Assembly (NCBI RefSeq): GCF_002813375.1
Contig: NZ_PHUJ01000003.1
Coordinates: 1,054,001-1,118,000, forward strand
Reading direction: 5' to 3'
DNA length: 64,000 bases
From: Pseudonocardia alni
GTDB taxonomy: Bacteria; Actinomycetota; Actinomycetes; Mycobacteriales; Pseudonocardiaceae
Both the position numbers and the translations under genes were made by a program. Shown here one piece after another: positions 6,447 through 48,092 of the stretch (position 1 is its first letter; every line of letters starts with the position of its first letter). Under the pieces are notes generated by a model. That model was not told where the DNA came from. It saw only the letters and a program-made list of their open reading frames with translations, and ran no database searches.

Positions 6447-9257
6447 TCAGTCCGCCCCCCGAAGCGCACTGCGCCCGCTGACCCCGAGCTTACGGTAGGC
6501 GCTGGTCAGCCGTTTCTCCACGGCCCGGCGGCTGACCCCCAGCTCCTCGGCGATCATCTTGTTGGTCGCCCCGCCGACCACCCGGTCCACCACCTGCCGC
6601 TCGGCGTCGGTCAGGGCGTCGACGACGCGCCACGCTGCGGACTCCTCCCCGTCGTCGCCGGTACCGGCCGCCGGCTCGACCGTCGGTACCGGCGTCGCGG
6701 TGTCCGGGTCCCCGGCCCCGGCCTCCTCGAGGCGGCGCAGACCCCGGCGCAGCAGCGCCTCGCCCTCGGGGGCGCCCGTGCCGGCGAGGTGTCGCCCCAG
6801 CGCGATCTCGGCGCGACCGAGCGCGGCCGTGTCCGCCGAGTCCCTGAGCACCTCGACGGCCTCCCTCAGCTGGGTCGCGCCCGCGGCCCCGCCGACGAGC
6901 GAGCCCCGCACCCGCAGGGCACGCCCGAGTGCGGCGGGGGCGCCCCACGCCCGCGCCAGTGCCAGCTCCTCGTCGGCCCATTCCAGCGCGGCCCCCGTCG
7001 CACCACGGCGGCGCAGCAGCCGGGCCGCCCAGCTCCGCCACGGGAACAGGGCCGGGTTGGACCAGCCGAGGTGCTCCAGGTGTCGCCCGCAGTCGAGCAG
7101 GCACTCCAGCGCCAGGTCCTGCCGGTCCGCACGCAGCGCGCCGGCCGCGCGCACGAGCTGGTGGGTCGCGTGCGCGACCAGACCACCGCCGGGCGGCCGC
7201 CCGGCGGGCTCCGGGCCGAGTGCCGGCGCCCGGGCCTCGATCGCCGCGGCGATCAGCGCGGTGTGGAAGGCGGCCGATGCGGGGACCCCGCGCTCACGCA
7301 GGACCCCACCGGGCAGCGCCGCCGCCGCCGCGGGCCGCCCGCGGGCCAGCAGGACCAGGGCGAGCTCGTCGGCGGTGGCCGCCGCGGGCGATGTCGGGTC
7401 GGGGACCAGCCAGTCCTCCAGCGGCCGCGGCCGGTCGGCGGCGACGAGGGCGAGCACCAGCAGGCCACGTGGCCCGTCGCCCGGCGGGATGCCGTGCGGG
7501 GGCCGCACCTCGCGCGCCGGTGTGATCCGCAGCAGGCGTTCCCCGAGGTGGGCGACGTCGGCCGCCGGTACCCCGCCGGTCAGCGCCGCGGCGTGCAGCA
7601 GCACGCCGACCAGCTCGCGACCGGCCGCGGTGCTGAGGTGCTCGTCCGGTGCGGCCACGACCTCGCGCAGCAGCGCGCAGGACCGGGCCAGCCCCTCCGG
7701 GTGCTGCTCGTCCAGCCGCCGGGCGCGGGCACGGATCCGGACGGCCACCGTGCACTCGTCGTCGACGACCGGGTCCGTTCCGGCGTCGGCCGCACGGACC
7801 GCCTCCTGGACCCGCGCCGGCACCTCCCGCACCGTCGACGGGTCGATCAGGGTGAGCGCGACCGCCCGGTCCTGCGGCGAGGCGAGCAGCGGCAGCGCCT
7901 GGGACACGTGCCGGACGGCGGTGCCGGGCTCGGTGAACCGCTCCGCCGCGGCCAGCTCGACCAGCAGGGCCCCGCGCTCGTGGCCACGCACGTCGCTGTC
8001 GAGCAGGGCCCGGCGCAGGTACCGGACCGCGACCGGGTCGTCGTCGTGGTCGTCGGCCGTGTCCGGGCGGAGCGCGGTCGTCGTCTGGTGGGCCGCGGCC
8101 CGCAGGACCTCGACGGCCCAGCCGTCGAGCGGGGCGGCGACCGCGAGCAGGTGCGCGGCCACCTCCTGGGCGTGGTGCCCGGTCTCGTGCAGCAGCCGCG
8201 CCGCGCGCAGGTGCAGCCGCTCGCGCTCGGCGGGGTCGGCGGCGACGTCGCGGACCAGCGGGTGGGTGAACCCGGTGTGGTCGTCGGTGAGCAGACCCTG
8301 TTCGGTCAGCTGCCCCTGCACCGCACGCAGGCCGTGCGGGTCCAGCTCCGCCAGCCGCGCCACGACCGCCGGATCGGCGGCGGGCCCGAGCACGGCCAGG
8401 GCGCCCAGGTACCGGCGCGCCGCGTCGTCCTGTGCCCGCAGGCACCGGGCGAAGCGCTCCCGCAGGCCGGCCGGCCGGGCCGAGCGCACGGCGGGGACGC
8501 ACGCCGCGACCGGGCCACCGCCGGCCGCGACGACCTCGTCGAGCACGGCGCGCAGCACCGACGGCACACCTCCCGAGACCTCCTCGCACACCTGCAGGAA
8601 CTCCGGGTCGCCCGCGCGACCGAAGCGCCCGGCGACCATCCCGCGGACCGCGGCGGGTCCCAGCGGCCGGGACCGCAGCGGTACGGCGGACCCGGCCAGA
8701 CCGCGTACCGGCGGCCGCCCGGCGCCCGGGTCGCCGTGCAGGGTGGTGCCGACGAAGGACACGGGCAGGTCCGGGATCCGCGCGACGAGCCGGTTCAGCC
8801 ACCGCAGCGACGCCGTGTCCGCCCACTGGAGATCGTCGACCAGCACCAGGACCGGCCGTTCGGCGCCCACGGTCGCCAACAACGCCTGCAGCTCGCGCAC
8901 CCGGTCCTGCTCCTCGTGGGTCTCCGCCGGGTCGAGCGGTTCCGCCGCGAGCGCCGCGGGCAGCCTCCCGCCGGACGCCGCCAGCCACCGGGTGCGGGCG
9001 TCCGCGCCCGCGGCGGCGAGGAGCGGGTCGAACAGCTGCCGGGCGACGCCGAACTCGAAGTCGCGCTCGACGAGCGCCGACGCGGCCCGCAGCACCGTCA
9101 GCCCGGCCCTGCCCGCCGCGACCCCCACCGCGTCGAGCAGGGCGGTCCGGCCGCTGCCGACACCGCCGCCGACGACGACGGCCGCGCCGCTCCCGTCGGC
9201 GGCCCGGGTGACGGCGTCGCGCAGGGTGCCCAGCTCCCGGTCACGGCCGTGCAGCAC
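6447..9257 (-). CDS. nysRIII: LAL-family LuxR regulator (NysRIII position, 936 aa)
   Basis: Full LAL architecture. It has an N-terminal ATPase with P-loop GGVGSGRT (Arg replaces the Walker A Lys) and Walker B VLVLVDDLQWAD. A long helical middle follows, then a C-terminal LuxR HTH (about residues 875-930) with NKMIAEELGVSRRAVEKRLT and AYRKLGVSGRSALRG. The GTG start at 9257 was chosen because the protein then begins VLHGRDRELGTLRDAV, the standard LAL N-terminus. The open frame continues upstream to 9872, but only as antisense-like sequence inside the neighbouring gene. The start overlaps the end of the preceding gene by 17 bases, so translation is probably coupled. It is the last of three tandem LAL-type genes, in the place of nysRIII in the nystatin cluster. 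Confidence 0.88.
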   Translation of the reverse strand: MLHGRDRELGTLRDAVTRAADGSGAAVVVGGGVGSGRTALLDAVGVAAGRAGLTVLRAASALVERDFEFGVARQLFDPLLAAAGADARTRWLAASGGRLPAALAAEPLDPAETHEEQDRVRELQALLATVGAERPVLVLVDDLQWADTASLRWLNRLVARIPDLPVSFVGTTLHGDPGAGRPPVRGLAGSAVPLRSRPLGPAAVRGMVAGRFGRAGDPEFLQVCEEVSGGVPSVLRAVLDEVVAAGGGPVAACVPAVRSARPAGLRERFARCLRAQDDAARRYLGALAVLGPAADPAVVARLAELDPHGLRAVQGQLTEQGLLTDDHTGFTHPLVRDVAADPAERERLHLRAARLLHETGHHAQEVAAHLLAVAAPLDGWAVEVLRAAAHQTTTALRPDTADDHDDDPVAVRYLRRALLDSDVRGHERGALLVELAAAERFTEPGTAVRHVSQALPLLASPQDRAVALTLIDPSTVREVPARVQEAVRAADAGTDPVVDDECTVAVRIRARARRLDEQHPEGLARSCALLREVVAAPDEHLSTAAGRELVGVLLHAAALTGGVPAADVAHLGERLLRITPAREVRPPHGIPPGDGPRGLLVLALVAADRPRPLEDWLVPDPTSPAAATADELALVLLARGRPAAAAALPGGVLRERGVPASAAFHTALIAAAIEARAPALGPEPAGRPPGGGLVAHATHQLVRAAGALRADRQDLALECLLDCGRHLEHLGWSNPALFPWRSWAARLLRRRGATGAALEWADEELALARAWGAPAALGRALRVRGSLVGGAAGATQLREAVEVLRDSADTAALGRAEIALGRHLAGTGAPEGEALLRRGLRRLEEAGAGDPDTATPVPTVEPAAGTGDDGEESAAWRVVDALTDAERQVVDRVVGGATNKMIAEELGVSRRAVEKRLTSAYRKLGVSGRSALRGAD

Positions 9258-11550
9258 GCGCCACCCCGTCCCCGAGCGGCTCCCCGACGGCGGTGGGCTC
9301 GGCGTCCAGCCCGGCCAGGACTGCCTCGGCCGCCGCGACCGGGGCCGGCGCGCCCCACCGGAGCGCCAGCCGGAGCTCGTCGGCGGCCAACCGGCGGGCG
9401 GCCGCGGGCGACCCACAGGCCAGCAGCGAGGTCGCCGCCGCGGACCGCCACGGCGCCAGGACCGGATTGACCCGGCCCCGGTCCAGCAGCAGCCGACCGC
9501 ACCCCATGTAGTGCTCCACCGCGTCGCGGTGGCGGCCCTGCACCGACCGCACGCGCCCCCGCGCGTACTCCAGCAGGGCCGCACCGGGCCGTACTCCCCC
9601 GGCGGCGAGGTCGGCGAAGGCCGCGGCGTCGGCAGCCTCCACGTCGGGCTCCGCCAGGTGCACCAGCACCCGGGCGGCCCCGGCGAGCGGGTCGGGCCCG
9701 TCGGAGGAGACCGGGGCGACGGCGGCGGCCCGCAGGTCCCGTCGTGCGCCGTCGAGGTCCCCCGTCCGCAGCTCGACCAGTGCCGACACCGCGAGTACGG
9801 CGGGCGGGACCGGGCGCTCCCGGGTGATCTCGAGCAGGAGGTGGTGCATCGCCTCGCCCGCCTCGTCGGCACAGCCCACGGCGTCGAGGGTGAGCGCCGC
9901 GACCACCTGCGGTATCGCCGGGAGGACGCCGCTCGGGCCGGTCAGCGTGGCGCGGGCCAGCCGGGTGGCACGGTCCCGGTCGCGGCCGCGCAGGACCAGC
10001 GACCACGCGGTGGTCCCGCGGGCGACCGGACCGTCGTCGTCGGAGCCGGCTGCCGCCGTGGCGACCGGGCCGTGCAGCACGGTCCGCCGGTCGAAGCCGA
10101 GCTCGTCGGTCAGCCGGGACAACGACAGCAGGTCCGCCCGCGCCGGCGCGTCCTCCGGACATCGACGGACCGCGATGTCCAGCGCCTGCCGGGCCGCACC
10201 GACCTCCCCGGCGGACAGCAGCAGGTCGACCGCTCGGGCCCCGTACCGGCTCGCCGCCGGGTCGGTGTCCAGGGTGATCCGCGAGAGCACCCGCGCGGCC
10301 GTACCGGGCGCGGTGTGCGAGCGCGACAGCGCCAGCTCCACCAGCAGCGCCCCGCGGAGCGGGTCCGGCAGGGGCTCCTGCAGCGCGCGCTCGGCAGCCG
10401 CGGCGGCGTCGGCGGGCCGGTCCTCGGCCCGGTGCCGGACCGCGACCCGGTGCAGGAGCTCGGCCGCCCAGGGCTCGCCGAGCGCGGGAGCGTCGAGCAG
10501 GGCGCGGGCGATGCGCTCCTCGGGCAGCCCGGCCCGCGCCGCGAGGCCGGCGGCGGAGCCGAACAGCGCCCTCCGGTGCCCCGGCTCGATGCCGGCCAGG
10601 ACGACGTCGGTGACGCTGCGGTCGGCGGGCAGCGCGTGGTCGGTGCCGCGGACCAGGCCGGTGGCGGCCAGCGCTGCCCGGGCCCCGGCACCGGTGGACG
10701 CTACGGGGCCGCCGACCCGGTGTCGCACCGGCTGCAGCTCGGATCCGCACACCGCCGCCGCGCGCAACGCCTCGACCAGGGCGGGGGGCAGCCCGTCGAG
10801 GACCCGGGCGACGTGGTCGCGCCGGGCGGTGGCCGCGCGACGCACCAGCTCCGGCACGGCGGCCGCGGTCGGGGGCACCGCGCGGTCGAGCCCGGCCAGG
10901 GTCGCCCGCAGCACCGCCGGGTTGCCGCCGGTGCAGCGACGGGCGAGGACGGTGAAAGCGCGGTCGGGAGGCGTCGGGTACTCGGCGGTGACCACCTCCC
11001 GCACCGCGCCGAGGGAGAGCGGCCCCGTCCGCAGCACGACGTCCGACGGGCCGGTCGGCGAGACGGCCCAGCCGAGACCGTCGTGCGTGCCGTTCAGGGC
11101 GACCAGAAGACCGACCGGCGCCTCGCGCCGTCGCCGGAGCAGCATCTGCAGCCACTGTCCCGTGTCCTCGTCGGCCCAGTGCAGGTCGTCGACGACCAGG
11201 AGCACCGGGCCGGTGCGGGCGAGGTCGAGCACAGCACGGCACCACTCGTACAGGACGTCGGCGCCCACCGGCCCCGACCGGGGCGGCGCGGGTACCGGGC
11301 CGAGCCGCTCGACCAGGCCGTGGCCCGTCGCGAGCGGGCACCCGGTCTCGGTGGGGACGGCCCGCGCGGACAGCACCCGTACCGCGCGGTCGGCGGCACG
11401 CCCCGACGCACGGCGGAGCAGGGCCGAGCGCCCCGTACCGGGCTCGCCGGTGACCGCGACGAACGGCGATCCCCCCGCCACCAGCGCGTCGAGGGCGCGG
11501 TCGAGCTCGGCGCAGGCGGCGTCCCGTTCGCGCAACACGCCGTCGATCAT
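9241..11550 (-). CDS. nysRII: LAL-type ATPase protein lacking the LuxR HTH (NysRII position, 769 aa)
   Basis: It begins MIDGVLRERDAACAELDRAL, has a P-loop GEPGTGRS (Arg for the Walker A Lys) and Walker B PVLLVVDDLHWADE, and continues through the helical region to LRLALRWGAPAPVAAAEAVL. It then stops after about 25 more residues. Both neighbours continue for 130 or more residues past the equivalent WGAPA/WGTGR point into a LuxR HTH. No HTH is present here, and the next gene begins within the stop region, so none can be hidden in another frame. The ATG overlaps the stop of the upstream LAL as ATGA. It may act as a partner or modulator of the flanking LAL proteins, or be a shortened regulator. 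NysRII of Streptomyces is a full-length LAL as I recall. Confidence 0.82.
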   Translation of the reverse strand: MIDGVLRERDAACAELDRALDALVAGGSPFVAVTGEPGTGRSALLRRASGRAADRAVRVLSARAVPTETGCPLATGHGLVERLGPVPAPPRSGPVGADVLYEWCRAVLDLARTGPVLLVVDDLHWADEDTGQWLQMLLRRRREAPVGLLVALNGTHDGLGWAVSPTGPSDVVLRTGPLSLGAVREVVTAEYPTPPDRAFTVLARRCTGGNPAVLRATLAGLDRAVPPTAAAVPELVRRAATARRDHVARVLDGLPPALVEALRAAAVCGSELQPVRHRVGGPVASTGAGARAALAATGLVRGTDHALPADRSVTDVVLAGIEPGHRRALFGSAAGLAARAGLPEERIARALLDAPALGEPWAAELLHRVAVRHRAEDRPADAAAAAERALQEPLPDPLRGALLVELALSRSHTAPGTAARVLSRITLDTDPAASRYGARAVDLLLSAGEVGAARQALDIAVRRCPEDAPARADLLSLSRLTDELGFDRRTVLHGPVATAAAGSDDDGPVARGTTAWSLVLRGRDRDRATRLARATLTGPSGVLPAIPQVVAALTLDAVGCADEAGEAMHHLLLEITRERPVPPAVLAVSALVELRTGDLDGARRDLRAAAVAPVSSDGPDPLAGAARVLVHLAEPDVEAADAAAFADLAAGGVRPGAALLEYARGRVRSVQGRHRDAVEHYMGCGRLLLDRGRVNPVLAPWRSAAATSLLACGSPAAARRLAADELRLALRWGAPAPVAAAEAVLAGLDAEPTAVGEPLGDGVARAARP

Positions 11551-14387
11551 GCGCTGCGGACCCGGGCGGCATCGACGATCCCGGCCAGGGCGGCCCGGTC
11601 GGTGACGCCGAGCTTGCGGAACGCGCTGGTGAGATGGACCTCCACGGTGCGCAGCGTGACGAACAGCGCCTCCGCGATCTCGCGGTTGCGGGCGCCCTCG
11701 GCGGCGAGGGCGACCACCCGGCGTTCGGCACCGGTCAGCGGGTCCAGCGGGGAGCCGGTGGGCGGGCGCATCCGGCCACCGGCCTGCACGAGCAGTTCCC
11801 GGGCGACCCGGGCCGCCCGCAGCGCCCCGCACCGTGCGGCCAGGGTCGCCGCCCGGCGCAGCTGCTCGCGGGCGTCCTCGGCGTGGTCGGACACCAGCAT
11901 CGCCCGGCCCAGCAGGTGGTGGGCGAGGATCAGCTCGGTCCGGGCGGGCGAGCCCTCGAGCACCTCCACCGCCTCCCGGAGCATGTCCTCGCCGCGCGTA
12001 CCGGCGGTGACCACACCGCGGGCCAGCAGCGCGAGCCCCCGCCCGCGGCCGGTCCCCCAGCGCGCCGCCCGTTCGGCGCCTCCCTCGACGATCCCGTGTG
12101 CCTCGTGCGCCCGGCCGGTGTCGGCGAGCAGGACGGCGGCGTGCACCCACCACGGCGCCAGGACGGGGTTCGCGATACCGGCCGCGTCGAGGCTGTCCCC
12201 GCAGCGGCGGTAGGTCGACAGGGCCCGGTCGACGTCGCCGACGTCGGCGGTCGCCCCCGCCCGCGCCATCAGGTAGTCGTGGTACTCCCAGGCGAAGTCC
12301 TCGAGCCGGGGCCGGACGATCCCGTCGAGCAGCTCGAGCGCCGCCTCCGGGTCGCCCTGCTGCTGGCGCACGTTCGCCAGTGCGATCGTCGGCACCACGG
12401 TGTTCCCCCGCCACGCCTCCTGCTCGGCGATGTCGAGCGCCGTGCGGGCGTCGGCCTCGCCCTCGGCCAGGCCCCCGACGACGACGTGGTTGGTCGCGCG
12501 GGTCCCCACGGCGAGGCTGTAGGTCCACGCCGAGGCCTGCTCGCGGCTCTGCACGACGAGCCGGTCGAGCACCGCTGTCGACTCCTCGACCTCGTCGGCC
12601 AGCCGCAGCACCAGCGACGAGGCCAGCACCGCCCAGCCGCCGAGGGTGGCCTCGTCGACCAGGAGCACCCGGCGCGCGAGGTCCACGGCCGCGGCCGCGT
12701 CGTCACCGTCCATCGCAAGGGTCACCGTCATCATCGCGAGCTTCTGGCGCTCGGCGGGAGTGCGGCCGGCGGGCCGGGCCATCCGTCCCATCCGGTCGAT
12801 CGTCGCGGCCACGGTCTTCTTCTCGTCGAGCCCGACGACCAGCAGCGCGGCCTCCACGTGCGTGCGCAGCTCGGTCGCCTCGGGACCGGGGTCGGCCGGG
12901 AACTCGCGGTCCATCGTGTCCAGGACGTCCTGCAGCACCCGCACCGCACGGGGGGCCTGCTGCACCGCCAGCGAGGTCATGGCCAGCTGCACGGCGGCCT
13001 GGGCACGCGAGGGCAGGTCCACGGCCCGGTCGAGCGCGTCGCGCAGCTGCGCGACGGCGCGCTCCGGCTCGTGCTGGGCCAGCGCCGCGGCCAGCCGGGT
13101 CCGCGCGCCCACGTCGTCGGGTCGGGCCGCGACCACCGGTTCCAGGTAGCGGGCGACGGCGGGCCGGGCACCGCGGTGCGCCGCGGCGGCCGCGGCCTCC
13201 AGCAGCACGTCGACCATCCAGGGCTCGCCGGCGCCGGGCAGGACGAGCAGGACCGCCGCCACCACCTCGGCCGGGCGCCCCGCGTCGCTCAGCACCCGGG
13301 CGCCGCGCCGGCGCAGGTCGTCGAGCTCGTCCCCGGGGAGTCCGCGCAGCACCGCGGTGCGCAGCAGGTCGTGCCGGAAGTCCGACCGGTCGGGGGCGAA
13401 GACCTCGGTCCGGACGAGCGTCGCGACCGCGTCGGCCACCGACCCGGCGGGCACCCCGGACAGGGTCGCGAGAACCGTGGTCTGCTCGGCACCCACGACC
13501 GCGACGGCGGCGGCCACGGCGCGGACGTGCGGCGGGGCGTCGAACACGTGCCGTTCCACGAGGCCGTCGACCACCTCGCGCCCGAGCCGGTGGATCCGGT
13601 CGGTCGCGCCGTCGCCGGTCACCGGGCCCAGCTCGGCGACCAGCTGCTCGACCAGCAGCGGGTTCCCGCCGGAGGCCTCGGTGAGCGCGTCGAGCAACGG
13701 CGCCTGCGGCGGCTCGGCTCCCGTACCGGCACCTCGGGCCACGGCGAGCCGGGCGACGCCGGACCGGTCCAGCGGGCCCACCTCGGTCACCGCCGCACCG
13801 GCCTGGGTGCGGATCTCGGCGAGCCGGTCGGGCAGTGCGCCCGCTCCGTCGGTCCGCGAGGCGAGCACCACCCCGAGCGGGAGACCCTCCGACCGGCGCA
13901 GCAGGAACCCGAGGAAGGCCAGCGAGGCGTCGTCGCACCACTGCAGGTCGTCGACGACGAGGACCAGCGGGCCGCGAGCGGTGTGGTTCACGGTGAGCCA
14001 GTAGAGGCCGTGCAGCACCGGGTAGAGGTTGTCCGGTCCGGCACCGCCCGTCGCCTCGTCCAGCGCCGGTGCACTCCACCGGGCACCGCCCTCGAGCAGC
14101 GCCGGGTCGACCGGGCCCGCGCCGGCCAGGGCCCCGAACAGCTCCCGGACCACGGCGAACGAGATGTCCGAGGTCCGTTCCCGCCCATGGGCACGGGCGG
14201 CCCGCACGCCCGCCGGGACCTCGGTGCAGAAGCCGTCGAGCAGCACCGACTTGCCGATCCCGGGCGGTCCGACGAGCAGCCGCACGACGTGTGATCCGGC
14301 GGCGGCGCCGGCACCGGCCGAGGCCAGCCACGCCGACTCGGACCCCCGACCCACCAGGCGCACGCCGCGATCGGTGGCATCGGACAT
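11547..14387 (-). CDS. nysRI: LAL-family LuxR regulator (NysRI position, 946 aa)
   Basis: First gene of the tandem regulator set. It begins MSDATDRGVRLVGRGSE and carries the only canonical Walker A of the four LAL proteins here, GPPGIGKS (about residues 43-50), plus Walker B PLVLVVDDLQWCD. The C-terminal LuxR HTH (about residues 880-940) contains NREIAEALFVTLRTVEVHLT and AFRKLGVTDRAALAGI. The ATG at 14387 has GGAGGT 8 bases upstream on the minus strand, a strong ribosome site. Its stop overlaps the next start (ATGA), so the three genes form one translationally linked unit. It is likely an ATP-responsive activator of the polyene genes, as NysRI is in Streptomyces noursei. Confidence 0.93.
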   Translation of the reverse strand: MSDATDRGVRLVGRGSESAWLASAGAGAAAGSHVVRLLVGPPGIGKSVLLDGFCTEVPAGVRAARAHGRERTSDISFAVVRELFGALAGAGPVDPALLEGGARWSAPALDEATGGAGPDNLYPVLHGLYWLTVNHTARGPLVLVVDDLQWCDDASLAFLGFLLRRSEGLPLGVVLASRTDGAGALPDRLAEIRTQAGAAVTEVGPLDRSGVARLAVARGAGTGAEPPQAPLLDALTEASGGNPLLVEQLVAELGPVTGDGATDRIHRLGREVVDGLVERHVFDAPPHVRAVAAAVAVVGAEQTTVLATLSGVPAGSVADAVATLVRTEVFAPDRSDFRHDLLRTAVLRGLPGDELDDLRRRGARVLSDAGRPAEVVAAVLLVLPGAGEPWMVDVLLEAAAAAAHRGARPAVARYLEPVVAARPDDVGARTRLAAALAQHEPERAVAQLRDALDRAVDLPSRAQAAVQLAMTSLAVQQAPRAVRVLQDVLDTMDREFPADPGPEATELRTHVEAALLVVGLDEKKTVAATIDRMGRMARPAGRTPAERQKLAMMTVTLAMDGDDAAAAVDLARRVLLVDEATLGGWAVLASSLVLRLADEVEESTAVLDRLVVQSREQASAWTYSLAVGTRATNHVVVGGLAEGEADARTALDIAEQEAWRGNTVVPTIALANVRQQQGDPEAALELLDGIVRPRLEDFAWEYHDYLMARAGATADVGDVDRALSTYRRCGDSLDAAGIANPVLAPWWVHAAVLLADTGRAHEAHGIVEGGAERAARWGTGRGRGLALLARGVVTAGTRGEDMLREAVEVLEGSPARTELILAHHLLGRAMLVSDHAEDAREQLRRAATLAARCGALRAARVARELLVQAGGRMRPPTGSPLDPLTGAERRVVALAAEGARNREIAEALFVTLRTVEVHLTSAFRKLGVTDRAALAGIVDAARVRSA

Positions 14388-14521
14388 CCTGGGCTACCTC
14401 CACGAGCGACCGGTCCCGGCCGGGCGGACCCGGCTCGACGATCTTGAGCCTAGGAGATCCCACCCGTGCCGGATACCGGCCGCCGCGTGTCGGTACGGTG
14501 ACCGCGCTCGCTCCTGCGGGA

Positions 14522-15283
14522 TCAGGACGACGCGGTGAGGACCGTGCGCAGCATGGCGATGATCGCCGGGGCGTCGGAGCCGAGGAAGAAGTGCCCGCCC
14601 GGACGGACGTGCAGATCGAACGGTCCGGAGGTGTGGTCGCGCCAGGACTCCGCCTCGTCCCGTGAGGTCTTCGGGTCGCTGTCCCCGGTCAGGACGGTGA
14701 TCGGCGCGGCCACGGTGGCCCCGGGGGTGCAGCGGTAGGTCTCGATCGCCTCGTAATCGCTGCGGATGGCGGGCAGGATCATCCGGAGGATCTCGTCGTC
14801 GCCGAGCAGCGCGGTGTCGGTACCCGCCAGCAGCTTCAGCTCCTCGACGACCTGCTCGTCGCTCAGCCGGTGCACGTGCTCGTCACGGACACGCGAGGGT
14901 GCGCGCCGGCCGGAGGCGAACAGGTGGGCGATCCGCCCGCCCTGGGCCTCGTGCCGCCGCGCGACCTCGAACGCCAGGGTCGCGCCCATGCTGTGGCCGA
15001 AGAAGACCGTGGGGCGGTGGCCCCGCAGCGAGTCCCGCAGCGCGCCGTGGACCTGGTCGGCGAGGGTGTGGAGGTCACCGGGGCTGGTCTCGCGGCGCCG
15101 GTCCTGCCGGCCCGGGTACTGCACGGCGAACACCTCCGCGGTGGTCTGCAGCTGCGCCGAGACCGGGAAGTAGAACGAGGCCGAACCGCCCGCGTGCGGG
15201 AAGCAGACGAGCTGCACGGGCCGCTCCGGTGCCGGGTGGAAGCACCGGACCCACAGGCTCTCCTCGGTGGCGGTCGTCGTCAT
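14522..15283 (-). CDS. nysE: Type II thioesterase (NysE-like)
   Basis: 253 aa alpha/beta-hydrolase of the type II thioesterase family, which removes wrong acyl groups from PKS carrier proteins and restores stalled modules. It begins MTTTATEESLWVRCFHPAPE and has the early VCFPHAGGSASFYF loop. The nucleophile motif GHSMG carries Ser98. The likely catalytic Asp lies in LTGDSDPKTS and the His in PGGHFFLG. The ATG at 15283 has AGGAAGG upstream on the minus strand; a longer reading to 15346 would add 21 residues without a ribosome site. It follows the giant PKS gene, as nysE does in the nystatin cluster, but a hairpin and a PAS-LuxR-like box in between suggest its own promoter. Confidence 0.92.
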   Translation of the reverse strand: MTTTATEESLWVRCFHPAPERPVQLVCFPHAGGSASFYFPVSAQLQTTAEVFAVQYPGRQDRRRETSPGDLHTLADQVHGALRDSLRGHRPTVFFGHSMGATLAFEVARRHEAQGGRIAHLFASGRRAPSRVRDEHVHRLSDEQVVEELKLLAGTDTALLGDDEILRMILPAIRSDYEAIETYRCTPGATVAAPITVLTGDSDPKTSRDEAESWRDHTSGPFDLHVRPGGHFFLGSDAPAIIAMLRTVLTASS

Positions 15284-15350
15284 GGGGTTCCTTCCTCGCG
15301 GACGCACCCGGCGTGCTGCCGGACGACGTAGCCAGTGAACCGGCACCGCG

Positions 15351-15366
15351 GCCGGTGAATCCCTAG
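15351..15366 (-). promoter_or_regulatory. PAS-LuxR box-like element upstream of the thioesterase gene
   Basis: Read on the minus strand it is CTAGGGATTCACCGGC. It is 15/16 identical to the element at 61091-61106 and shares the half-site CTAGGGA of the PimM-type consensus CTVGGGAWWTCCCBAG. It lies 68-83 bases upstream of the thioesterase ATG, in the 138-base gap after the giant PKS gene. Confidence 0.5.
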
Positions 15367-15375
15367 TCCTGGCCT

Positions 15376-15412
15376 CGGGGGCGGGACGACCGCGCCGGCC
15401 GGCCCGCCCCCG
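15376..15412. terminator. Strong GC hairpin after the giant PKS gene
   Basis: CGGGGGCGGG (15376-15385) and CCCGCCCCCG (15403-15412) are exact reverse complements around a 17-base loop. The hairpin begins 9 bases past the PKS stop at 15422 on the minus strand. It is likely a terminator or attenuator that separates PKS transcription from the thioesterase gene. Confidence 0.5.
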
Positions 15413-15421
15413 GGAGGCACC

Positions 15422-48058
<32,637 letters not shown>

Positions 48059-48092
48059 CAGAATCTCCTGCTTGTCGTTCAGTTCGCCGAGG

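Noticed and set aside
9258..9872. N-terminal extension of the 6447-9257 LAL gene back to 9872
   Set aside because: The extra residues are low-complexity and lie out of frame inside the preceding LAL-type gene. The standard LAL N-terminus starts at the GTG at 9257.
11551..12528. N-terminal extension of the HTH-less LAL gene to 12528
   Set aside because: That part is an out-of-frame shadow of the upstream LAL. The ATG at 11550 with ATGA overlap gives the proper protein start.
14450..14463. CTAGGAGATCCCAC upstream of the 11547-14387 LAL as a third PAS-LuxR box
   Set aside because: It needs a gap and several mismatches to fit the consensus and lacks the AGGA flank shared by the two accepted copies.
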